NCBI RefSeq assembly: GCF_030818955.1
Contig: NZ_JAUTBF010000001.1
Location: 1,612,001 to 1,676,000, forward strand
Source: Microbacterium trichothecenolyticum
GTDB lineage: Bacteria; Actinomycetota; Actinomycetes; Actinomycetales; Microbacteriaceae
Length of the DNA: 64,000 nucleotides
Direction of reading: 5' to 3'
The position numbers were made by a program, and so were the translations under genes. Within the stretch, counting starts at the first letter, position 1; every line of letters starts with the position of its first letter. Under the pieces are notes generated by a model. The model was not told the DNA's origin, did no database searches, and worked only from the letters and a program-made list of their open reading frames with translations. Below, piece after piece: positions 1 through 7,022 of this stretch.

Positions 1-893
1 CGAAGGACAAGAACCATCCGCGCCTCGCGGACGTCGTCCCGATGCCGCCGAAGAAGATCCTCGTGACGGGCGCGAGCGGACAGCTCGGTCGGGCACTGCG
101 CGAGGAGTTCGGCACGCACCCGTGGATCGAGTACGCCTCGCGAGCCGAGCTCGATCTGACCTCCCCCGATCTCGCGACCGCGCGCCGCTGGCGCGACTAC
201 GGGGCCATCATCAACGCCGCCGCCTACACGAACGTCGACGTCGCCGAGACGCCCGAGGGGCGCGACGCCGCCTGGGCTGCGAACGTCACAGCGGTGGCTG
301 CGCTCGCCCGTATCGCCTCGGCAGAAGGCATCACCCTGGTCCATGTGTCGAGCGACTACGTCTTCGACGGCAGGAAGGATCTTCCGTACGCCGAAAGCGA
401 CCCGCTGACACCCCTCGGTGTGTACGGACAGTCCAAGGCTGCGGGGGAGGCCATCGTGTCTGTCGTTGCGCGTCACTACATCGTTCGCACGAGCTGGCTG
501 GTCGGCGACGGCGACAACTTCGTCCGGACGATGGCCAGGATGGCCACGCGCGGAGCGGACCCCCGCGTCGTCGACGACCAGTTCGGCCGTCTCACCTTCG
601 CGTCCGAGGTCGCCGCCGGCATCCGGCGCCTCTTGGAGACGCGTGCCCCCTACGGCATCCACAACCTCACCGGGGGCGGCGAACCGGCTTCTTGGTACGA
701 CGTCGCCAGAGAGGTCTTCCGGTTGACCGGACACGATCCCGATCGCGTCACCGCCATCAGCACCGACGAGTATGCCGCCGGCGCGCCCGGACCGGTCGCG
801 CCCCGCCCCCGCAACAGCGTGCTTCGAATGGCTGAGCTCGGCGCACCTTGGCAGCAGCACCTCGTCGAGTATCTCCGCGCTCTCACCGTGTAG
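1..893 (+). CDS. rmlD: RmlC-RmlD fusion (3' part): dTDP-4-dehydrorhamnose reductase
   Basis: The frame is open from base 3 and runs without a stop into the methionine at 42, so the window begins inside this gene. The residues before that methionine (KDKNHPRLADVVP) resemble the linker of actinobacterial proteins in which an RmlC-type 3,5-epimerase is fused to an RmlD-type reductase; the epimerase half would lie left of the window. The visible part is a complete NAD(P)-dependent short-chain dehydrogenase. Counted from the methionine, it has the Rossmann motif GASGQLG at 10-16, SSDYVFDG at 103-110 and the catalytic pair Tyr128/Lys132 in YGQSK. It makes dTDP-L-rhamnose from the 4-keto sugar in the cytoplasm, supplying the polysaccharide genes downstream. 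Reductase identity is firm; the fusion is inferred from a short linker. Confidence 0.85.
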   Translation, partial: KDKNHPRLADVVPMPPKKILVTGASGQLGRALREEFGTHPWIEYASRAELDLTSPDLATARRWRDYGAIINAAAYTNVDVAETPEGRDAAWAANVTAVAALARIASAEGITLVHVSSDYVFDGRKDLPYAESDPLTPLGVYGQSKAAGEAIVSVVARHYIVRTSWLVGDGDNFVRTMARMATRGADPRVVDDQFGRLTFASEVAAGIRRLLETRAPYGIHNLTGGGEPASWYDVAREVFRLTGHDPDRVTAISTDEYAAGAPGPVAPRPRNSVLRMAELGAPWQQHLVEYLRALTV

Positions 894-955
894 GGCATCT
901 CGGCGTCCGACCGCCCGCGCGGCTCCCCTCAGGCGACCCGTCGAGAGTCGCACGG

Positions 956-961
956 TAGGAT
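956..961 (+). promoter_or_regulatory. Leaderless-type -10 box (TAGGAT) of the Wzm gene
   Basis: TAGGAT ends 7 nt before the ATG at 969, so transcription should start at or next to the start codon. No ribosome binding site is present, which fits a leaderless mRNA. Confidence 0.6.
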
Positions 962-968
962 CGAAGCG

Positions 969-1880
969 ATGTCACGCGCACATGAAGAGGCTACGCTTCG
1001 CCTTCAGCGGCTTGCCGAGACCCCGCTCAAGCCCGTCGGAGCCGTCAACGGTCGCGGAGCGTGGTGGGGAGCGATCCGCGCCATCTTCTCGCACCGCGAG
1101 ATGCTGGGCCTCCTCGTCCGTCGCGACCTGAAGGCGCGGTACAAGGACTCCACGTTGGGCTTCTTCTGGTCGCTCATCCGTCCGCTGATCCAGCTGGCCG
1201 TCTACTTCGTCGTCATGGGGCAGTTCCTGCAGGCGGCGAAGAGCATCCCCGACTTCGCGGTCTACGTCTTCGCGGGCCTGTCGGCCATCGGTCTCTTCAC
1301 CGAGATCGTGGTCGGCGGAACGGCCTCGGTGCTCGCCAACGCCGGTCTGGTCAAGAAGGTTTACCTCCCGCGGGAGGTGTTCCCGCTTTCGAGTGTGGGA
1401 TCGGCGCTGTTCAACTTCGGCATCCAGTTGATCGTCCTGATCGGCGCGACCCTCCTCGTGGGTAAGCCCCCGCTGCACCCGCAGTTGGCGTACGCGATCC
1501 CCTCGATCACGCTCATCGTGATCTACGGGACGGCTTTCGCCCTGCTCTTCAGCGCGGTCAACGTCTATCTCCGCGATGTGCAGTACCTCGTGGAGGTCAT
1601 CACGATGCTGCTGTTCTGGGCGAGCCCGATCGTGTACTCCTGGCAGATGGCGAAGACTCTCATCCCCTCGTCGGTCGTTCTCGACATCTACACGAACAAT
1701 CCGCTCACCCTCGCCGTCCTCGGCTTCCAGCGTGCCTTCTGGGTCGCCGGCGACACGGCGGAATGGCCGGGCGATCTGCTCCTGCGCATGGGGATCGCCG
1801 GGGTCATCGGGCTCGCGCTGATGTTCGCCTGCCACCGCGTCTTCATCCGCCTGCAGGGCAACTTCGCCCAGGAACTCTGA
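969..1880 (+). CDS. wzm: ABC-2 type polysaccharide export permease (Wzm/TagG family)
   Basis: Membrane half of an ABC exporter that moves a lipid-linked polysaccharide or wall polymer across the membrane. The 303 residues begin with a cytoplasmic stretch that includes RDLKARYKDSTLGFFW (about 52-67), typical of ABC-2 permeases of the Wzm/TagG type, followed by about six hydrophobic segments. The ATPase partner starts 5 nt after the stop, so the two form one transcript. Start chosen at ATG 969 because a TAGGAT -10 box lies 7 nt upstream. The exported polymer cannot be named from sequence; neighbouring rhamnose and glycosyltransferase genes suggest a rhamnose-containing surface glycan. Confidence 0.9.
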   Translation: MSRAHEEATLRLQRLAETPLKPVGAVNGRGAWWGAIRAIFSHREMLGLLVRRDLKARYKDSTLGFFWSLIRPLIQLAVYFVVMGQFLQAAKSIPDFAVYVFAGLSAIGLFTEIVVGGTASVLANAGLVKKVYLPREVFPLSSVGSALFNFGIQLIVLIGATLLVGKPPLHPQLAYAIPSITLIVIYGTAFALLFSAVNVYLRDVQYLVEVITMLLFWASPIVYSWQMAKTLIPSSVVLDIYTNNPLTLAVLGFQRAFWVAGDTAEWPGDLLLRMGIAGVIGLALMFACHRVFIRLQGNFAQEL

Positions 1881-1885
1881 ACCTC

Positions 1886-3115
1886 ATGATGACTCCCCCC
1901 GTTCCTTTCTCCGAGGCTGCCCCTCGCCCCGAGGTTGCTCGCATGCGCGGCGTGTCGAAGAAGTTCACGATTCGCAAGGACTCCTCCATCAAGGAGCGCG
2001 TCGTCACGCTCGGTCGTGCCGGCCGGCGCCACAAGAAGGAGTTCTGGGCGCTGCGCGACGTCGACCTCGACATCTATGCCGGCGAAACGATCGGGTTGAT
2101 CGGCCACAACGGTTCCGGCAAGAGCACCCTGCTCAAAGTCATCGGCGGCATCGTCGACCCGACCTCCGGTTCCGTGGAGGAACGGGGACGACTTGCCGCC
2201 CTGCTGGAGCTGGGCGCGGGTTTCCACCCCGACCTCACGGGCCGCGAGAACGTGTTCCTGAACGCCTCCGTGCTCGGGCTCAGCCGGGAAGAGACCGAAG
2301 CGCAGTTCGATGACATCGTCGCGTTCGCGTCGATCGGCGACTTCATCGACACACAGGTGAAGTTCTACTCCTCGGGGATGTACGTGCGCCTCGCTTTCGC
2401 CGTCGCCGTGCACACCGATCCCGACGTCCTGCTCGTGGACGAGGTTCTCGCCGTGGGCGACGAGGCGTTCCAGCGCAAGTGCATGGACCGCATCCGCGAT
2501 TTCCAGAAGGAGGGACGCACGATCATCCTGGTCACGCACTCCCTCGATCAAGTCGTGGAGCTGTGCGGCCGCGCCGTTCTGCTTCATCAGGGCGAGGTGC
2601 TCTTCGACGGCAAGCCCTCCACCGCCGTTGCCCGATTCCGCGATCTGCTCGAGGAGCGACGGGTCGCAGAGCGTGATGCAGCCGACCCTCATACCCCGCG
2701 CGTGCAAGGATCTGTCGAGAGCGTCAGCGCGGTCGTGGTCGGACGGGCTCCTGGCGAACCGCTGCAGCCCGGCGACGATCTCGAGATCCGCCTCACCCTC
2801 GCGTCGGCGCGTCTGGACGAGTGGGGATGCCGTGTGCAGATCGACGACCACATGGGGCACAAGATGTTCGTCACCGGCACGGACTGGCTCAAGACTCCCG
2901 TCGACCCGATGAAGGGCCGGGCGGAAGTATCGTTCGTCTTGAAGGATCCGCCCCTCGCGGGCGGCAAGTACTTCATCAACGCCACCCTCATCGACGGCCA
3001 CGGCAATGACCTGCACAACATCATGCAGGCAACCTCCTTCAACGTGGAGTTCGATCCCCGAGCCACCGGATACATGCGTATCGACGTCGTGGGCTCCGCG
3101 ACCGGCGGTCACTGA
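1886..3115 (+). CDS. wzt: ABC exporter ATP-binding protein with Wzt-type C-terminal domain
   Basis: ATPase of the polysaccharide exporter encoded just upstream. Of 410 residues, the first ~260 form the nucleotide-binding domain: Walker A GHNGSGKST (73-81), signature YSSGM (161-165) and Walker B VLLVDE (181-186). Residues ~275-410 form an extra beta-rich domain like the Wzt C-terminal domain, which in O-antigen exporters recognises the non-reducing end of the finished chain. That tail suggests chain length or capping is read by the exporter, unlike the simpler TagH type. Two ATGs (1886, 1889) sit right after the wzm stop; a longer in-frame start at 1763 is rejected because it would overlap wzm and encodes unrelated residues. 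Confidence 0.9.
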   Translation: MMTPPVPFSEAAPRPEVARMRGVSKKFTIRKDSSIKERVVTLGRAGRRHKKEFWALRDVDLDIYAGETIGLIGHNGSGKSTLLKVIGGIVDPTSGSVEERGRLAALLELGAGFHPDLTGRENVFLNASVLGLSREETEAQFDDIVAFASIGDFIDTQVKFYSSGMYVRLAFAVAVHTDPDVLLVDEVLAVGDEAFQRKCMDRIRDFQKEGRTIILVTHSLDQVVELCGRAVLLHQGEVLFDGKPSTAVARFRDLLEERRVAERDAADPHTPRVQGSVESVSAVVVGRAPGEPLQPGDDLEIRLTLASARLDEWGCRVQIDDHMGHKMFVTGTDWLKTPVDPMKGRAEVSFVLKDPPLAGGKYFINATLIDGHGNDLHNIMQATSFNVEFDPRATGYMRIDVVGSATGGH

Positions 3116-3119
3116 ACGA

Positions 3120-3167
3120 CACGGGGCTCCAGGAGAGCGCCAGTACGTCAGGCGCGCGGGCCCCGTG
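3120..3167. terminator. Possible bidirectional terminator between convergent genes
   Basis: CACGGGGC at 3120-3127 can pair with GCCCCGTG at 3160-3167, but the loop is about 32 nt and there is no T-run. It lies between the convergent wzt and epimerase genes. Weak evidence. Confidence 0.3.
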
Positions 3168-3229
3168 CCCCCGCCGCACCGCTCTCGCTGCAGCGCACGC
3201 CCGGCACCGGGTCGGGCCGGCCTCTCTCC

Positions 3230-4093
3230 TCAGGAGCGCGCGGCGAACGGCGACCGCGCCATGAGGTCCGCGATAGCCGTCGCGTCCGCCCAGATGCCGG
3301 GGGAATCGTACGGTCGATCGGGGAACGCCCCGTAGCGCAGGGCAATGTCGAGACCGTTCTCGGCGATGAAGCGCTCGACGCGGCTCGCGAGCGACTCCGG
3401 CTCCCCCGATGCCACGTTCACGATCCCGGTGAAGCCGTCCGCGGTCGCCGCCACCGCGATCTGACGACCGAGCTCGCCGACGTCGATGAAGTCGTACAGG
3501 GTGCGTCCCGTGGTGAAGGGAAACGCCGTCTCCCCCCGATCGGTGGCCTCGAGGATCTTGGCGAAGATCGACCGGTTGCGGCGGTCATCTCCGAGGATGT
3601 AGTAGGCGCGCAACCAGACGAACTGCGCGCGCTCGCCGATGCTCAACATCGCCGAGCGCCGCAGGGCATCTTTCGCGATGCCGTACAGGGTGATCGGGTT
3701 CGTCGGCGTGTCCGCCGTCACCGCCCCCTCCCAGTAACCGATCTCATGCATCGACCCGAGCGCCGCAACACGCGTCACTCCGGCCGCAACCAGCCCGGTG
3801 AGGAACCGGTAGTGATCCGACAGACGCTCGAGGTGAGAGGGAGCGTTGTGCACGAACCCGTCCTGCCACGCCAGGTGGATGACAGCCGCAATGCGGTCGG
3901 TGGGGGCGATGCTCGAGATCTCGAACGCCGGGTCGAGCACATCTGCCTCGACGACCCGGACCGCATCGTCGAAGTCGCCCCCGCGGCGCTGCCGGACCAC
4001 CGCCACGGGCGCGTATCCGAGCTCGGAGACCGCGCGGATGACATGTCGGCCGACATAACCGCCGGCACCGGTGACGACCACGATCTCGTTCAC
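3230..4093 (-). CDS. NAD-dependent epimerase/dehydratase (SDR family)
   Basis: Extended short-chain dehydrogenase of 287 residues that probably makes or modifies a nucleotide sugar. The N-terminus has the dinucleotide motif GAGGYVG (about 9-15) and the catalytic Tyr/Lys appears in LYGIAK. The substrate cannot be told from sequence; families with this layout include dTDP-4-dehydro-6-deoxyhexose reductases and UDP-glucose 4-epimerases. Start set at GTG 4093 because AGGAGG lies 6 nt upstream on the minus strand; an upstream in-frame ATG gives a serine/arginine-rich leader without homology features. It begins 16 nt after the acyltransferase stop and is the last gene of a run that starts with the coiled-coil gene at 6732. 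Confidence 0.82.
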   Translation of the reverse strand: MNEIVVVTGAGGYVGRHVIRAVSELGYAPVAVVRQRRGGDFDDAVRVVEADVLDPAFEISSIAPTDRIAAVIHLAWQDGFVHNAPSHLERLSDHYRFLTGLVAAGVTRVAALGSMHEIGYWEGAVTADTPTNPITLYGIAKDALRRSAMLSIGERAQFVWLRAYYILGDDRRNRSIFAKILEATDRGETAFPFTTGRTLYDFIDVGELGRQIAVAATADGFTGIVNVASGEPESLASRVERFIAENGLDIALRYGAFPDRPYDSPGIWADATAIADLMARSPFAARS

Positions 4094-4109
4094 GACGACC
4101 TCCTGCGTT

Positions 4110-5345
4110 CTACCGTACGACGCCGACGACGACGAGAACCGCCGTGACGATGAGCAGGAGTACGAGCGGGATGAAGCGCGTGCGCGCCAGGATGCCCGTT
4201 CCCCCACCGCTCGGGACCACGGGATCGACGCGGAGAATCCGCGCCAGCCAGCGTGGCATCCAGTTCTTCAGATCGAGCGCGGGCTTCTCGATGAGCATGT
4301 AGCTGAGGTAGGCGTAGATGTGCACGAGCACGATGACCACCAGCAGATACACGAAGCCGCCGGCGCGCTCGGGCAGGCCGTACTCGGCGAGGAGGAACAT
4401 CACCGGCCAACCGGCGATGTAGATGCCGTACGAGAGGTCTGCGTGACGATCCCAGCGCCACAGCGCCGTGACCCGCGTGCCGAACCAGATGAGCCCGTAC
4501 GCGAACGCATACTGCCCGAACAGGAACCATCCCCCGCGCCACCAGCACAGTGCCGCGATGAGGAGCATCGCGATCCCGAGCCTGTCGTCGAACGGAACCT
4601 TGTCGATATAGAGCTGCACGAGGGTGCCGAATGCGAACGGCGCCACCAACTGCAGCACCTGCGGGTTCGAGAACGTCTGGACGACGGAGCCGAGGTCGCC
4701 GATGTGCAGGGCCTGGAACGTGCTGAGCAGAAGCAGGCCTCCCGCCACGACCGCACCCACGATCCGCGCGCGCAGCGCCCCGATGACCCCGAGGGCCAGG
4801 ATGCCGAGGTAGCAGGCGAACTCGTACATCAGGGTCCATGCCGACCCGTTCCACGTGTCGTACCCCAGCTGCACAGCGTGCGTGCTCGCGCCCGTACCGG
4901 CGATCCCCCACTGCTTCAGCACCAGCGTGAAGTTGTTCGCGACGTACGTCAATGGCGAGTTGTCAGGGAAGGAGAGGTAGCCCTGGAAGGTTCCCTGGGA
5001 GTGATGCCACGCGAGCGGGGCGAGCAGGAACGCGGTCACCACGAGGATGAGGAACCAGGCTGGGTAGATGCGCGCCACGCGATGCCATAGATAGCGGAAC
5101 GGTGAGCGCGAGCGCACCATGCTCCGCGTGATCAGCATCCCGGAGAGGAAGAAGAACCCCGTGACGGCCACACCTCCTAGAGAGGTCTCGGCGCCCCACT
5201 GCGCACCGATGTCGACGCCACCGAAGATGCCCGCGATGGGGCCGGCGTGCGAGAAGATGACCATGAAGGCCATCGCCCATCGGAGGAACCCGATCGAGTT
5301 GTGACGAGGGTCGAACACCTCACCCAGGCTGCGCACCGCGATCAC
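4110..5345 (-). CDS. Acyltransferase family 3 membrane protein
   Basis: Integral membrane O-acyltransferase of 411 residues, expected to add acetyl or another acyl group to a sugar of the surface polymer at the membrane. Near the N-terminus it has the family's conserved histidine in VIFSHAG (His33) and the FFFLSG motif at about 60-65, followed by some ten hydrophobic segments. The GTG start at 5345 overlaps the TGA of the upstream glycosyltransferase as GTGA, so translation is probably coupled. A longer ORF starting at 5507 reads arginine/histidine-rich shadow sequence inside the upstream gene and is rejected. Which sugar is acylated is unknown. Confidence 0.88.
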   Translation of the reverse strand: MIAVRSLGEVFDPRHNSIGFLRWAMAFMVIFSHAGPIAGIFGGVDIGAQWGAETSLGGVAVTGFFFLSGMLITRSMVRSRSPFRYLWHRVARIYPAWFLILVVTAFLLAPLAWHHSQGTFQGYLSFPDNSPLTYVANNFTLVLKQWGIAGTGASTHAVQLGYDTWNGSAWTLMYEFACYLGILALGVIGALRARIVGAVVAGGLLLLSTFQALHIGDLGSVVQTFSNPQVLQLVAPFAFGTLVQLYIDKVPFDDRLGIAMLLIAALCWWRGGWFLFGQYAFAYGLIWFGTRVTALWRWDRHADLSYGIYIAGWPVMFLLAEYGLPERAGGFVYLLVVIVLVHIYAYLSYMLIEKPALDLKNWMPRWLARILRVDPVVPSGGGTGILARTRFIPLVLLLIVTAVLVVVGVVR

Positions 5346-6469
5346 ACGCCGAGGGGATAGCCGAACTCTTCGGCGCCCTCCCACGTCGCGGCGGGGATGT
5401 TCGTGGAGAGCGGCTCGGCACCACCGAAGTAGTCGCGAATGGCGCCCAGCACATCGATGGTGTCGGTGTCGATCTCGACGGTGAAACCGCACCACGTCGC
5501 CGTGCACATCTCGTTTGCCTGTGATCGGATGGCGACGGACACCACCTTCTCGTCAGCATCTTCCCAGTCCCGCGCACCGTCGATCACGACGTAGCCCCAC
5601 CGGGCCGCCGCGGCGACGAGGAGCAGGCGCGCAGCGGCGATCTGCGCCTCCTCGAGCACGTGCGAGCGCAAGAACCCGTCGACGGCCCACCGGAACATCG
5701 GCGAGCGATGGTTGACGATGTGCTGGTTGCTCCAGTCGGCGATGTCGGCCTGCGAGACCACCCCGGCGGCGAGCGTCGAGCCCCGACCCGCGTGGTAGAC
5801 GAATGACCCTAGCGCCAGCAGGTGCTCGTAGCCCGCGTTGGTGGCCCGGGCCGACCAGTCGGACTCCTCGCCGTAACCGCGGCCGAAGACGGGGTCCATC
5901 AGTCCGACGGTCGGGAGCACCGCGACGGGAACGATCATCGCGAACGAGATACCCGCCGGGATGCGAAGCGCCTCGGCCCCGAAGCCATCGCTGAGAGCCT
6001 CGCCGATCGCGTCGGCGACCTCCTGGGTCTCGATGTACATCTCGGTACCGTTGGGCAGCGAGTAGGGGTCGACATTGGTCGACCACGCCGTCGCGGAGGC
6101 GGCCGACGGAGACGACGAGATCACGTTGAAGAGGACCTTCACCGCGTTCTGGGAGTAGATGACGTCGGAGTTGGAGATGATGACGTAGTCGTAGCCGAGC
6201 TTCTGCGCCGTCGCCAGACCGAGGTTGACGTTGCGCGGAATGCCCAGGTTGCGCGGCGAGCGGTAGTACAGCGCGCCGAACTCGCGCGAGACCTCATCGA
6301 GGTAGTCGCTGAAACCCGGCTCAGGGCTGCAGTCGTCGAGGACGAGCACGTCGAGTTCAAAGCCCGTACGATCCAGGCGCGCGATGGACTCGAGTGTCCG
6401 ACGAGCGAAGTCACGACCGTTGTAGAACGTAACGGCGAGCAGGATTCGCGGGGTGGTCGCCGGGGTCAC
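5342..6469 (-). CDS. Glycosyltransferase family 2
   Basis: GT-A fold glycosyltransferase of 375 residues that transfers a sugar from a nucleotide donor onto the growing glycan in the cytoplasm. It starts with the characteristic beta strand LLAVTFYNGRD (about 10-20) and has the nucleotide-contacting acidic motif VLDDCSPE (about 43-50), with a second acidic pair (NSD) further on. The C-terminal ~130 residues have no motif I recognise. The GTG start at 6469 overlaps the stop of the 88-residue coiled-coil gene (GTGA), and its own stop overlaps the acyltransferase start, so the three genes are read as one coupled unit. Donor and acceptor sugars cannot be told. Confidence 0.87.
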   Translation of the reverse strand: MTPATTPRILLAVTFYNGRDFARRTLESIARLDRTGFELDVLVLDDCSPEPGFSDYLDEVSREFGALYYRSPRNLGIPRNVNLGLATAQKLGYDYVIISNSDVIYSQNAVKVLFNVISSSPSAASATAWSTNVDPYSLPNGTEMYIETQEVADAIGEALSDGFGAEALRIPAGISFAMIVPVAVLPTVGLMDPVFGRGYGEESDWSARATNAGYEHLLALGSFVYHAGRGSTLAAGVVSQADIADWSNQHIVNHRSPMFRWAVDGFLRSHVLEEAQIAAARLLLVAAAARWGYVVIDGARDWEDADEKVVSVAIRSQANEMCTATWCGFTVEIDTDTIDVLGAIRDYFGGAEPLSTNIPAATWEGAEEFGYPLGV

Positions 6470-6732
6470 CGGCCCATCATCCTTCGTGCTCGGCGTGCCA
6501 TGACGTAGAGAGCGTGGTTCTTGCGGAACACGTGCTCCACCTTGCGGCGGGGATCCATCAGCTGCTTCAGCGACACGATCTCGATCTGCAGCTTCTCGAT
6601 CTGCGCTTCACGCTCGAGCAGTCCCCGGGTGAGCTCGATCACGCGCTTGTTGGCGACCTCGGCGTCCTGGAGCGCCCGTTCGAGGGACACCCCGTCCACG
6701 ACCTTCGTCGTCAAACCTTCACCACGCGCCAT
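6466..6732 (-). CDS. Small coiled-coil protein of unknown function
   Basis: An 88-residue protein. Residues ~17-58 are rich in Leu, Ile, Glu and Lys with roughly heptad spacing (LERALQDAEV, LLEREAQIEKLQIEI), predicting a coiled coil; the C-terminal 28 residues are strongly basic and end in MARRARRMMGR. I do not recognise the family. Its stop overlaps the GTG of the family 2 glycosyltransferase, so it is likely made together with that enzyme and may scaffold it or measure chain length. ATG 6732 is chosen because GAAAGG lies about 10 nt upstream; the long ORF extending to 8019 is an antisense shadow of the LGFP gene. Confidence 0.7.
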   Translation of the reverse strand: MARGEGLTTKVVDGVSLERALQDAEVANKRVIELTRGLLEREAQIEKLQIEIVSLKQLMDPRRKVEHVFRKNHALYVMARRARRMMGR

Positions 6733-6925
6733 CGACACGTACCTTTCTCGTTTGTGCTTCACGCGCGGACGGCACCCGACACCCACTTCGAGAACGGAAC
6801 CCGCCCACCGGATGTACGGTCTTGTCGAACCACGCGACGTCTCCCGCAGTACGGCGACGGACGGGAAGAGGCGGTGAAGGCGTGCCCCCTGAGGGGCCGC
6901 GCGACGTTCCCGCCCCGTGCGCCCC

Positions 6926-6931
6926 AGATTA
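6926..6931 (-). promoter_or_regulatory. Possible -10 box (TAATCT) for the coiled-coil/GT2 operon
   Basis: TAATCT on the minus strand within the 290-base gap between the LGFP gene and the coiled-coil gene. A transcript from it would carry a leader of about 190 nt. No clear -35 box is visible. Confidence 0.35.
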
Positions 6932-6955
6932 CCATCCCGTGTCGCGGCATCTTTC

Positions 6956-6975
6956 GGCGCCGCCGCCGCGGCGCC
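6956..6975 (-). terminator. GC-rich hairpin after the LGFP-repeat gene
   Basis: GGCGCCGC (6956-6963) pairs perfectly with GCGGCGCC (6968-6975) around a 4-nt loop, 48 nt past the stop of the LGFP gene. There is no U-run in the minus-strand transcript, so termination efficiency is uncertain. Confidence 0.45.
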
Positions 6976-7022
6976 CTCGCGGACCGCCCGGGCCGACGGC
7001 CGGCGGGCGCCGAACACGTCCG

